This document shows positions 1 through 7,421 of a DNA stretch of 13,923 bases, one piece after another (position 1 is the first letter of the stretch; each line of letters begins with the position of its first letter). The DNA is from Acholeplasmataceae bacterium UBA4853 (GTDB lineage Bacteria; Bacillota_I; Bacilli_A; Acholeplasmatales; Acholeplasmataceae). The position numbers were made by a program, and so were the translations under genes. The notes under the pieces are model-generated. The model was not told where the DNA came from. It searched no databases and was given only the letters and a program-made list of their open reading frames with translations. The stretch is taken from NCBI GenBank assembly GCA_002399815.1, contig DHEJ01000017.1, forward strand, positions 1 to 13,923, read 5' to 3'.

Positions 1-284
1 ACTTGAGCAATAATTCTTTGACCTTCTGGTTCTGCAACACCATTTATAACCTGTGAAAATAATAACATTCTTTGCATAACTGCAATCATCATTGCAGATA
101 ATCCTACCAATACGTGTGATGAAATTCCGGCTGCTTTACCAATATTTTGTCTTTCCATTCCAATTAAGGATGCGATTGTAACAATCGATATCCCTGGAAT
201 AATAATCATAAATAGCCACTGTTCCCAAGTTAGAAATGATTGAATCATATCATATCCTTCTGGGATACTTATAAACTGTATCAT
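1..284 (-). CDS. MgtC/SapB family membrane protein, 5' part only
   Basis: The first 94 codons of a gene that runs off the left edge of the window. The start is the ATG at 282-284, preceded by a strong ribosome binding site (AAAGGGGG) and followed by an uninterrupted frame. The protein has a first hydrophobic helix at about residues 22-42. The family hallmark follows: G-M-E-R-Q at 42-46, then G-K-A-A-G at 49-53 and H-V-L-V-G at 57-61. A second helix spans about 57-77, and the visible end reads G-Q-R-I-I-A-Q, matching the conserved R-I-A-A-Q before the missing S-G-I-G-F-L-G-A-G segment. MgtC/SapB proteins are inner-membrane proteins tied to low-magnesium survival and control of membrane ATPases in some bacteria; the role here is unknown. 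It starts 21 bases after the upstream DHH gene with no terminator between, so it is probably the third gene of that transcript. Confidence 0.85.
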   Translation of the reverse strand, partial: MIQFISIPEGYDMIQSFLTWEQWLFMIIIPGISIVTIASLIGMERQNIGKAAGISSHVLVGLSAMMIAVMQRMLLFSQVINGVAEPEGQRIIAQ

Positions 285-305
285 TTTTTTATCCCCCTTT
301 AATAC

Positions 306-1250
306 TTATAATACTTGATGCACTGCTTCAATAAATAAATCAAGTTCTCCCCAGTTATTAATGACTGCACCACTAGCTTTAGCATGTCCACCACCATTAA
401 ACTTATTTGCTACTTTATCAATATCTGGTCCATTTGAACGTAATCTAACTCTAACGACATCTTTATCTTCAATAAATAATGCCCAAACCTTATAACCTTC
501 GATACCACCTAACATATTTACAACACTACTTGCATCTTCATAACTTAATTTAAATTCTTCTCTAATTTGATCTGTGATCTTTAAATAGATAAATCCTTTA
601 TCTGTTGTTTTAAAGTTTTGATAAACAAATCCTTTGAAACGAATCATATCTAATGTTTCAATCGATAAGTTCATATCAATCTCTTCAACATCAGCACCCT
701 TTGATAGTAACATACCAGCCATTTGATGAGTAAGTTCACTCACTCCTCTATATTTAAATCTGCCTGTATCTGTTAAAATTCCAACATACATTGCAACCGC
801 ACCTGGTTTAGTCACTTCAAGTTGTTTAATCTTAGTAGAAAAATACGCCATCATTTGTGCACAAGAAGGAAAGTTCGTATCAACCCACTCAAGATCACCA
901 AAACTATCCACTGGAATATGATGGTCAATTTTAATGATTTCTTTACCAAGTTTATAGTTTTGGTTAGAAATTCTATCTTTATTTGCTGTATCAACAACAA
1001 TTGATAAGGCATCTTGATAGAAACTTGCTTCTAAGTTTGAACCTGGAACAATGATATCTGGTGTTCCAACAAAGCTTACAAATTCGCTCACTTCACCCGT
1101 AACATAAACACTTTTTTCAGGAAATGCATTTTGAATCATATTCTTTAATCCAAACTGTGCCCCGTAACAATCTCCATCCGGTCTTACATGTCCAAAAATT
1201 ATAATTTTGTTATATTTTTTGATCTTATTAAATATTTGTCTTAGTATCAT
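306..1250 (-). CDS. DHH/DHHA1 phosphoesterase, NrnA-like (nano-RNase / pAp phosphatase)
   Basis: A 314-residue cytoplasmic phosphoesterase, the usual NrnA length. All DHH-family metal motifs are visible: H21 with P-D-G-D at 24-27 (motif I), D87 in V-V-D-T-A (motif II), D-H-H at 109-111 (motif III) and D161 in L-T-D-T-G-R-F (motif IV). The C-terminal DHHA1 substrate-binding signature G-G-G-H-A-K-A-S-G-A lies at 286-295. Family members are Mn-dependent and degrade 2-5 nt RNA or DNA oligomers from the 5' end; many also dephosphorylate pAp to AMP. The start codon overlaps the stop of the upstream paralogue in an ATGA (1247-1250), so translation is probably coupled. No key residue is missing. Which of the two tandem copies does the oligonuclease job cannot be told from sequence alone. 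Confidence 0.92.
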   Translation of the reverse strand: MILRQIFNKIKKYNKIIIFGHVRPDGDCYGAQFGLKNMIQNAFPEKSVYVTGEVSEFVSFVGTPDIIVPGSNLEASFYQDALSIVVDTANKDRISNQNYKLGKEIIKIDHHIPVDSFGDLEWVDTNFPSCAQMMAYFSTKIKQLEVTKPGAVAMYVGILTDTGRFKYRGVSELTHQMAGMLLSKGADVEEIDMNLSIETLDMIRFKGFVYQNFKTTDKGFIYLKITDQIREEFKLSYEDASSVVNMLGGIEGYKVWALFIEDKDVVRVRLRSNGPDIDKVANKFNGGGHAKASGAVINNWGELDLFIEAVHQVL

Positions 1251-2185
1251 TTGTTTAATACCCTTTCATTTAAATCATTAATTAATAATTGTGCTTCTTC
1301 AAAACTCTTTAAGGTTGCTCCACAAGCATTCGCATGTCCACCACCACCATATTTTTTAGCTATGTCAACAATATTTATACCTCTACTTCTTAATTCAGCA
1401 ATAACACTACCTGTCTCATTTTCAGTGAAATTTGCCCAAATTAGTACTTCTCTAATGCCTGCCATCAAATTGATTGTCCCTCTTGAAACACCTGAAAAAC
1501 CTAGATTAGAAGCCTTTACGTCCTCATATGTGTTAAAGCGGTAGGCAACAAAGTTGTCTGTTAGTTTAAAATCCATAAATCTTTGTTTACTAACTTTAGT
1601 CATTAACGGTTCATTATATAAAAACTCATAAATCATTTGAATATCAATAGCATATTTAGATAATTCACTGGCAATATAAAAAGCATGACTTGCATTATCT
1701 TTTCTTAAATATTGAAATCTACCACTATCAGCAACTAACCCTGCATACATATAAGTAGCCGCTAAATCATTCATCTTTAAATTCAGATTAATTGCTAGAT
1801 CTGCAACCATCTCACTACAAGAAATCCACTGTGATTTCTGGTAGAAAATGCTAGGATTTAAATTCGTATCATTTAAGTGATGATCCATAACAATCAAAGT
1901 CTTTGCTAAACTAAAACGTTTATCTGAAACTAAGTTATACTCTGCTGTATCTACAACAAAAGCTAATGCACCTTCATAAACAAAATCTTTAATTTCATCC
2001 ATTGTGTTATCTAACATATATTCATTATGATCTCCCACAACATAAACCTTTTTTTCTGGGAAATTTAATTGAATAATTTCTTTTAATCCAAGTTGTGATC
2101 CATAAGCATCTAAATCTGGATAGGTATGACGATGAATAATAATTGTATCATGGGCTTTAATTTGTTCTAATATTTCTTTTTCCAT
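1247..2185 (-). CDS. DHH/DHHA1 phosphoesterase, second NrnA-like paralogue
   Basis: A 312-residue diverged paralogue of the gene just downstream, and first in the transcript. Metal-site residues are kept: H20 with D24 and D26 in the segment P-D-L-D-A-Y-G-S, D79 in V-V-D-T-A, D-H-H at 101-103 and D153 in V-A-D-S-G-R-F. The DHHA1 motif G-G-G-H-A-N-A-C-G-A lies at 281-290. The one departure is leucine at residue 25, where motif I normally has glycine (P-D-G-D); a bulkier side chain there may change the pocket without removing metal ligands. The start at 2185 has an AGGA ribosome site about 7 bases upstream and a good promoter behind it (2213-2240). It ends in TGA inside an ATGA overlap with the next gene. 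Likely substrates are short oligonucleotides or pAp, with cyclic dinucleotide products (pApA) as an alternative. Confidence 0.9.
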   Translation of the reverse strand: MEKEILEQIKAHDTIIIHRHTYPDLDAYGSQLGLKEIIQLNFPEKKVYVVGDHNEYMLDNTMDEIKDFVYEGALAFVVDTAEYNLVSDKRFSLAKTLIVMDHHLNDTNLNPSIFYQKSQWISCSEMVADLAINLNLKMNDLAATYMYAGLVADSGRFQYLRKDNASHAFYIASELSKYAIDIQMIYEFLYNEPLMTKVSKQRFMDFKLTDNFVAYRFNTYEDVKASNLGFSGVSRGTINLMAGIREVLIWANFTENETGSVIAELRSRGINIVDIAKKYGGGGHANACGATLKSFEEAQLLINDLNERVLNK

Positions 2186-2212
2186 ATGGTCCTCATTTCA
2201 ATAGAGTATATC

Positions 2213-2240
2213 AGTATATCACAATAAACCCTTTTGTAAA
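2213..2240 (-). promoter_or_regulatory. Promoter of the DHH-DHH-MgtC transcript
   Basis: On the minus strand, TTTACA (2235-2240) is separated by 16 bases from TATACT (2213-2218). The -10 is extended, with TG one base upstream (TGATATACT). A second TGATATACT copy follows 8 bases downstream (-10 at 2205-2210) but has no matching -35. The predicted transcription start is near 2206, giving a leader of about 20 bases. The promoter lies immediately after the terminator of the previous unit. Confidence 0.65.
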
Positions 2241-2254
2241 GTGTGAAATGATTG

Positions 2255-2289
2255 AAAAAGGATTCATTTCTTAAAAAGAAATAAACCCT
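2255..2289 (-). terminator. Rho-independent terminator after the LTD-nuclease lipoprotein gene
   Basis: Read on the minus strand, an AGGGTTTATTTCTT arm (2289-2276), a TTT loop (2275-2273) and an AAGAAATGAATCCT arm (2272-2259) form a continuous 14-pair stem with two G-U pairs. It runs straight into a T tract (2259-2255). It begins 8 bases past the stop codon of the gene ending at 2297 and cleanly separates that unit from the DHH promoter. Confidence 0.85.
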
Positions 2290-2296
2290 ATTTTTA

Positions 2297-3520
2297 TTAT
2301 GCCCAAGGTAATTCTAAATGAGGTTGCCAAACCGGGTTAGTTGTTGCAAGTCCACCAACACCATTGTTTGCAGAATAATTCCAATCTGGAGATTTTTCTC
2401 CTTCAGGATTGTTTGGATATCCTTTAGTTGCCCAGCCTTGAACTTTTGCTTCATATTCAGCAAACTTTAAGAATGTTAAGTAAGGAATATTTTTATATGA
2501 AAGAAGTAAATCATAAGCTTGGTATGTTAAAGGTACATCTTCACTTAGACCTTCTCTAACAATTAGAAACTGTGATAAATATCCATTAATCCAAACCAAA
2601 CCTAATGATCTACCATAACCTTCTGTTAGTGAATAATTTGGGATGGATTGGATTCTAATCTCTTTTGTATGTGGATCTTTTAGTAAATATTCTTTATTAT
2701 ATTTACTTGCTACATATCCCCATGGTTCTGCTGAAACATTACTACCATTGACTTCTGGTGTATTTAAGTAGAAGTATCGAACTGATCCACCAGCAAATCC
2801 ATTACTTGCTGAAAAGAATGCTGTGTCTCCGTCTGCAACAGAGTTATTGGTTACAATGACTGCGCCACCTGCACCACTTGTACTATTATTTGGGTTTACA
2901 TATGGTAATTCATTAATATATCTATCTTCAAGTCTTGGTCCATCTAATAATTGTTCTAATGTTTTAATTTCATAATCATCATTTTTTAAGTATTGATAGA
3001 GTTCTGGTAAATACCCAATGAAATCATGACGGTCATATTCTAGTGAAGGTTTAAATGATGTGACTTCACCTAGTCTAATTAAGGTTAAGTTTTGTGAGAA
3101 TGTAAAATCAGAACCAATCACACCAACTATATCAACAGCGTAACCAGATATCGTTAATTCAATGACATCATTTCCGTTATATGGTAGTGCTCCAGCTTCA
3201 TAGGTAAAATCAAATAGTGCTTTAACTTCTGCATCTAAATGATCCTTACTTCCAACAACATAATAACTGTTTGCTTCTACTGTACCATTTAATGTAATGT
3301 TTTGGGAAACCTCAGTAGCACCATTTGAATAAAAATTAATTGCGTGTTTACTTAAATCTATTACACCTTCAGTTGGATTATATAACTCAATGATGTTATT
3401 TCCTTGATCAGGTGATGTATATAGCTTAGAAATAACTATTGGTGATGTTTCAACATTATCACATGCTACAAGTATTATTCCTAAAGCAAGTACTGCAATA
3501 CTTAATATGATTTTTTTCAT
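2297..3520 (-). CDS. Surface lipoprotein: lamin-tail domain fused to a staphylococcal-nuclease-like domain
   Basis: A 407-residue exported lipoprotein. The signal peptide ends in the lipobox L-V-A-C, with Cys20 as the lipidated residue. Residues about 25-160 form an LTD (E-L-Y-N-P-T at 45-50, N-G-N-D at 115-118, V-G-V-I-G at 132-136). Residues about 218-345 resemble the SNase/thermonuclease fold: V-A-D-G-D-T at 228-233, R248, N-T-P-E at 253-256, Y-G-R at 302-304 and V-R-E-G-L at 321-325. Aligned by eye to staphylococcal nuclease, D21, R35, E43 and R87 are present (D232, R248, E256, R304). The calcium ligand D40 is replaced by Asn253. A roughly 60-residue tail with many N, P and W follows. Family knowledge suggests cleavage of extracellular DNA or RNA at the cell surface; the D-to-N change makes activity uncertain. 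The start has a GAGGAG site and overlaps the upstream gene by ATGA. Confidence 0.85.
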   Translation of the reverse strand: MKKIILSIAVLALGIILVACDNVETSPIVISKLYTSPDQGNNIIELYNPTEGVIDLSKHAINFYSNGATEVSQNITLNGTVEANSYYVVGSKDHLDAEVKALFDFTYEAGALPYNGNDVIELTISGYAVDIVGVIGSDFTFSQNLTLIRLGEVTSFKPSLEYDRHDFIGYLPELYQYLKNDDYEIKTLEQLLDGPRLEDRYINELPYVNPNNSTSGAGGAVIVTNNSVADGDTAFFSASNGFAGGSVRYFYLNTPEVNGSNVSAEPWGYVASKYNKEYLLKDPHTKEIRIQSIPNYSLTEGYGRSLGLVWINGYLSQFLIVREGLSEDVPLTYQAYDLLLSYKNIPYLTFLKFAEYEAKVQGWATKGYPNNPEGEKSPDWNYSANNGVGGLATTNPVWQPHLELPWA

Positions 3521-4467
3521 TTTGTCTCCTCGTTTTTTTCAGTTAACTGTTTTTTTATAGCTAACTGTTTATTTAAATGTGCTTCTTTCTTAAGTTTATG
3601 TTTCTCTTTAAAGTATGCTACTACATAATTATTAAAGAATACTAAATATGTTATTGGAATAATGATTAAAACTTCTATCCCAATATTTTTAAAATATAAC
3701 GAATTATAACTATCAAATAAAGAAGATATATGATCATAATATAAATCTTCATTGTTTTCAAAATCAACAAGTGCATTTTGATCCATAATTTTTATATTTG
3801 TTTCATTAAGATTTTTAATATCCCGGTCAAAGCTTTGATCAAAGATATCCGATTGCATATCTGATATATCTGAATTATTTAAATTAATTAGGGGTTTAGA
3901 CATTTGATTCACATCTAAATAAGAAATCTGAATATATTTAAATAGTATCGGTAAATCAGATTCTAATCGATCAAAATTCATCATAATCAATTTTTGTTTA
4001 TCATTATATAACGTAATGAATGTTTCACTAAAGCTTCGACTCTTAGTTTTTCCAAGTGTAACAACTTCACTAAATTCAATATTTGCTTTAATCTGACTAT
4101 ATTGATCATCATCTTTATATAAGGATTCATCATCGATTGATAAGTTCTTTATTAGGATAGCCACTGCATGATTACTATAACTACTATGATATTCAATCAG
4201 TGTATAAATGGAAATATCTACTCTATTATCACCCTCCACAAAGCTTTGTTCATATAAAGGTTCAATTTGAATAATAGCATCCGTACCATCTCCGTTATTT
4301 GCTGCAACAGTTGAAGATAATAACTTAAAATTACTATCACCAATACTTGATTCTTGATCTGCTAAAAATGTAACAACTTTTTCTGCTTCCGTATAAGTTG
4401 CTACAAAATATGTGACCATTGCGATAAATAAGATGTATGCGGTAATAAAAAGCCAGTGTTTTGTCAT
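3517..4467 (-). CDS. Unrecognised two-helix membrane protein
   Basis: I do not recognise this 316-residue protein. A hydrophobic helix at about residues 5-25 is followed by a largely hydrophilic, acidic stretch of about 230 residues, rich in D, N, S and Y. A second helix lies at about 259-286, and then a highly charged K/E tail (287-316) with a small internal repeat of K-Q-L and likely coiled-coil character. By the positive-inside rule the basic tail is probably cytoplasmic and the large middle region extracellular. There is no lipobox and no catalytic motif I can name. It is first in a two-gene transcript with a near-consensus promoter, an AAGGA ribosome site, and an ATGA overlap with the nuclease lipoprotein gene. 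The coupling suggests a partner or anchor role for that nuclease, which is inference. Confidence 0.8.
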   Translation of the reverse strand: MTKHWLFITAYILFIAMVTYFVATYTEAEKVVTFLADQESSIGDSNFKLLSSTVAANNGDGTDAIIQIEPLYEQSFVEGDNRVDISIYTLIEYHSSYSNHAVAILIKNLSIDDESLYKDDDQYSQIKANIEFSEVVTLGKTKSRSFSETFITLYNDKQKLIMMNFDRLESDLPILFKYIQISYLDVNQMSKPLINLNNSDISDMQSDIFDQSFDRDIKNLNETNIKIMDQNALVDFENNEDLYYDHISSLFDSYNSLYFKNIGIEVLIIIPITYLVFFNNYVVAYFKEKHKLKKEAHLNKQLAIKKQLTEKNEETK

Positions 4468-4515
4468 AAAAATCCTTATATTTTAATAGTTTACTGAAAC
4501 ATTTGGTGCTTATTT

Positions 4516-4544
4516 ATTATATCTTAAAGCGTCCTTTTTATCAA
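4516..4544 (-). promoter_or_regulatory. Near-consensus promoter of the membrane-protein / nuclease unit
   Basis: On the minus strand, TTGATA (4539-4544) is followed by a 17-base spacer and a perfect TATAAT (4516-4521). The predicted start is near 4509, giving a leader of about 40 bases before the ATG at 4467. It sits just after the terminator of the ABC operon, so the nuclease unit can be expressed independently. Confidence 0.8.
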
Positions 4545-4553
4545 TTTTAAAAG

Positions 4554-4585
4554 AAAAAAGGAGTGTATTTAAATACACCCCTTTT
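4554..4585 (-). terminator. Rho-independent terminator of the ABC transporter operon
   Basis: On the minus strand, GGGGTGTATTT (4581-4571) pairs with AAATACACTCC (4570-4560), with one G-U pair; the innermost bases probably form the loop. A further A/T extension and a run of six Ts (4559-4554) follow. The 4 Ts on the other side (4582-4585) could let it work in both directions. It starts about 16 bases after the stop of the 924-residue lipoprotein gene. Confidence 0.88.
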
Positions 4586-4601
4586 AGATAAACTATGTTA
4601 A

Positions 4602-7376
4602 TTATGCTGCAGAAACTGTGTGAGTTCCTAAATTGTTTGTAGCATAAGTAGTTGAGAATGTTGTCCATTCACCTGGTGTCCATGTTGCATTAGGAAGTGA
4701 TACGTTTGGTTTACGAACTAATACTGCATTTGCTGTATTAATACCATCAACGTTCCATGATGAACCTGGGTCAATACCAATAACACCAATTAAGTCAATT
4801 AAAACCCAATTCCCGCCAACCAGTTTTTCAAGAGCAATTGCATCGTCTCCATTAAATCCTACAAAATTTAATTGATCAAATGTATAACCAGCATGTAAAC
4901 TTGCTGTTTGAGCGTTGGTGATAAACTCTGCCGCTGATTGAGCATTATAGACCACAAATGTTCCACCGGCTACTAGTGTACCCGTTAATTGTAATGTGTA
5001 CGCTTCAGCGACAGTTGTTTTACCGTTATTATATTGTAATAATCGGTAGTTAGATAAGTCTAGTGCTGCACCTGTTGGGTTATAAAGTTCGATTGCTTTA
5101 TTGTTTCCCGATTCACCTTCAATATATTCTGAGATGAATAGTTCTGGTAATATTGGTCCTTTAGCAGTTAATTCAAATACCTTAGTATCTGTTGCTATAC
5201 CATTAGTTAATGTAGCCGTTAAAGTTACAACTGTATCAACTGCTGGTTGTGTAAATGTACCATCAGAAGCAATAACTGAAGGTAATGATGACTCCCAAAC
5301 TACTGTTGTACCATTTGCTAGTGTTAATGGTAATTCAAAAGATGATGTAACAGTTGTAGCAACATCCAATAACGCTTTATCAAGTGCCAATTCTTCATCA
5401 TCTGTTAAAACTGGCGATTCACCTTCTACTACTTGAAGTGCATCGTCAATAGCAAGTACTGGATTGTTAGATCTCCAAGTTAATAATGCATTTTCAAATG
5501 AAACATAATCACCAACTACTAGTGCTTTAATGAAATCCGCTGAACCAACAAGTGGTTGTCTTGAGTCCCAGAAGAATTTAATTGTCTTTAATGTAACTTC
5601 ATCTACTAGTGTTAGGTCAACATTACCAAAATCATTAGTACCTACCGCTGTAACCTTAAGGTTAGTAACAGATACCTTACCAGCTTGGTAAGGAAGTAAG
5701 GAAGCGGCATCCCATAATTCGATTGTTCTTAAATCAATAGATGCCGAAATTACACCATCTACTTCTAAGTCTAGTACAACAGTATTAGTTAATTGGATTA
5801 ATCCGCTAAATACCGTTCTTGTACCGATGATTTGAACTTGTTTACCAATAAGTAATCTAAGTGTAGCAGCACCTTCTACTGAAGTATACACAGTGATTGC
5901 GCCAGTAGCATCAGAAATAGAAATTTGTCTGTGACCGTTATAACCTATAACCGTACCAGAAATTCTAAATTTAAGAGTATTGCTTGTTGCAGCCTTCACG
6001 TCAGCGACTGAAGTTAGAGGAATTTCCCCTACTTTAACAGTAATTTCTTTAATTTCTGTTACTGAGCCACTTGTAATTGTAGCTACTAAAATAACATCTT
6101 GACGAGTGCCTGATGCAGGTAATGTAACCGCGCCAGTTGTTAGATTTAATAATACATTGTTTGGATCGTTTACATCTTTAAATGACCATGCAACGTTTAC
6201 ATCGTTTAATCCTTTAGTTACTAAATCTAGGGTCTTACCTTCTTCATAAATTTCAGCAGGTAACGTTAAAGAGTTTTTAGCTAAGTCAACTTTTTGTTGA
6301 TCGTTTAATTTAGCAACAATACCATTAGGTCCACCAACATAGAATACTGCAAATGCTAAGTTATTAGAACGGTATGTATAAATAACTACATCTAATGAAA
6401 CTTCAAATCCATTAAATGAACGTACATAGTCTAAATCATTTGTTTGGTAGTATAACATTAAACCATTTGCAGGCATTGATGCTGTACCAGGAACAAACGT
6501 TGTTGTGTCACTGTCTAAAATAAATGTATTATAGTTACCAGAGTCACCAGGAATCATGTAAATCTTACCAGTAACAGTTGCATAAATTGGTTCGAAGTTA
6601 CCATCAGCAACATTTGCATAAGCATGTGCGCCATCAGCAACTAATTCAGCTAATAATGCATCAACTGATGTAACTACTTCTTTTGTAGGTATTTGTGGTG
6701 TTGCATTTGTAACTTCAGTTCCAACTGCACCTTTAATTTCCCAAATACCGTAATACCAATCTAATGTACCTTCGATATTATAAACTTTACCGGCTTCAAT
6801 TCCAGAACCTGCTTGGAATAATTGGATAATACCAGTACCATCATAACCAAATGGAATACCTCCATTAACAAAGACAGTGACATTATCAATTGAAACTGCA
6901 TAGTCAACACCATCATAAGCTGGGTCAACAATTGCTAAAATATCAGCAATAGTTTCAATAGTAATTTCAACAACTGTATTTTCTTTAACAGTTAATTGAA
7001 TTGACCATTCTTTAGTTAAAATTTCATCTGATAATTCTGATTTTAATGATAATGTTGCTGTAATTGTAACAACAGCATCACCTTGACCAACAGCTGGACG
7101 GTTAACTGTAACGTTAGCAATTCCGCTTGCTGGTGCGCCAAATGAGATAACGCCAGGATTATTTGATTCCCATGCAGCAGTTACGCCACCTGCTAAAGAT
7201 GTTGGAACTTGGAAACTAGCAACAATATTAGATGGATCAGCAATTAACGTTGACATATTGCCATGTGCTGTATCTAATTTTGCTATGCTACCATCTACCG
7301 GTTGGGTTCCAGGTCCACATGCATATAATGCAAATGATAGGAATAACACGGATAAAACGGTTAAAACTTTTTTCAT
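4602..7376 (-). CDS. Large modular lipoprotein: Ig-like and OB-like repeats with C-terminal lamin-tail domain
   Basis: A 924-residue surface lipoprotein (lipobox L-Y-A-C, Cys20). By eye it is a string of beta modules. Ig-like units, of the type with W-E-S-N near the middle and a T-I-T-A-T-L strand, lie at about 30-133, 355-449 and 653-738 (W69, W397, W694). OB-like units lie at about 137-222, 232-347, 455-537 and perhaps 540-650; the third has the clearest pattern (I-S-G-T-V-I-G at 472-478, then I-S-D-A-T-G-A). An LTD lies at about 745-870, with E-L-Y-N-P-T at 763-768, N-G-D-D at 842-845 and I-G-V-I-G at 863-867. It matches the LTD of the nuclease lipoprotein in the next operon. I see no catalytic site, so a binding or scaffold role is likely; a nucleic-acid ligand is inference. 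It is last in the ABC operon, 45 bases after the binding-protein gene, with an AAGGAGA site. Confidence 0.82.
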   Translation of the reverse strand: MKKVLTVLSVLFLSFALYACGPGTQPVDGSIAKLDTAHGNMSTLIADPSNIVASFQVPTSLAGGVTAAWESNNPGVISFGAPASGIANVTVNRPAVGQGDAVVTITATLSLKSELSDEILTKEWSIQLTVKENTVVEITIETIADILAIVDPAYDGVDYAVSIDNVTVFVNGGIPFGYDGTGIIQLFQAGSGIEAGKVYNIEGTLDWYYGIWEIKGAVGTEVTNATPQIPTKEVVTSVDALLAELVADGAHAYANVADGNFEPIYATVTGKIYMIPGDSGNYNTFILDSDTTTFVPGTASMPANGLMLYYQTNDLDYVRSFNGFEVSLDVVIYTYRSNNLAFAVFYVGGPNGIVAKLNDQQKVDLAKNSLTLPAEIYEEGKTLDLVTKGLNDVNVAWSFKDVNDPNNVLLNLTTGAVTLPASGTRQDVILVATITSGSVTEIKEITVKVGEIPLTSVADVKAATSNTLKFRISGTVIGYNGHRQISISDATGAITVYTSVEGAATLRLLIGKQVQIIGTRTVFSGLIQLTNTVVLDLEVDGVISASIDLRTIELWDAASLLPYQAGKVSVTNLKVTAVGTNDFGNVDLTLVDEVTLKTIKFFWDSRQPLVGSADFIKALVVGDYVSFENALLTWRSNNPVLAIDDALQVVEGESPVLTDDEELALDKALLDVATTVTSSFELPLTLANGTTVVWESSLPSVIASDGTFTQPAVDTVVTLTATLTNGIATDTKVFELTAKGPILPELFISEYIEGESGNNKAIELYNPTGAALDLSNYRLLQYNNGKTTVAEAYTLQLTGTLVAGGTFVVYNAQSAAEFITNAQTASLHAGYTFDQLNFVGFNGDDAIALEKLVGGNWVLIDLIGVIGIDPGSSWNVDGINTANAVLVRKPNVSLPNATWTPGEWTTFSTTYATNNLGTHTVSAA

Positions 7377-7421
7377 GTATTTTTCTCCTTATTTTATTTT
7401 TTTATTAAAATCCATGAATGA

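Noticed and set aside
2245..2270. GAAATGA/TCATTTC inverted repeat as a separate hairpin
   Set aside because: It competes with the much longer 14-pair terminator stem at 2259-2289 and has a 12-base loop, so the terminator is the better reading.
1247..3519. TGA read as tryptophan (Mycoplasma code)
   Set aside because: The Trp codons I checked are TGG, and TGA ends two genes at ATGA overlaps where the next gene begins properly. The standard bacterial code fits better.
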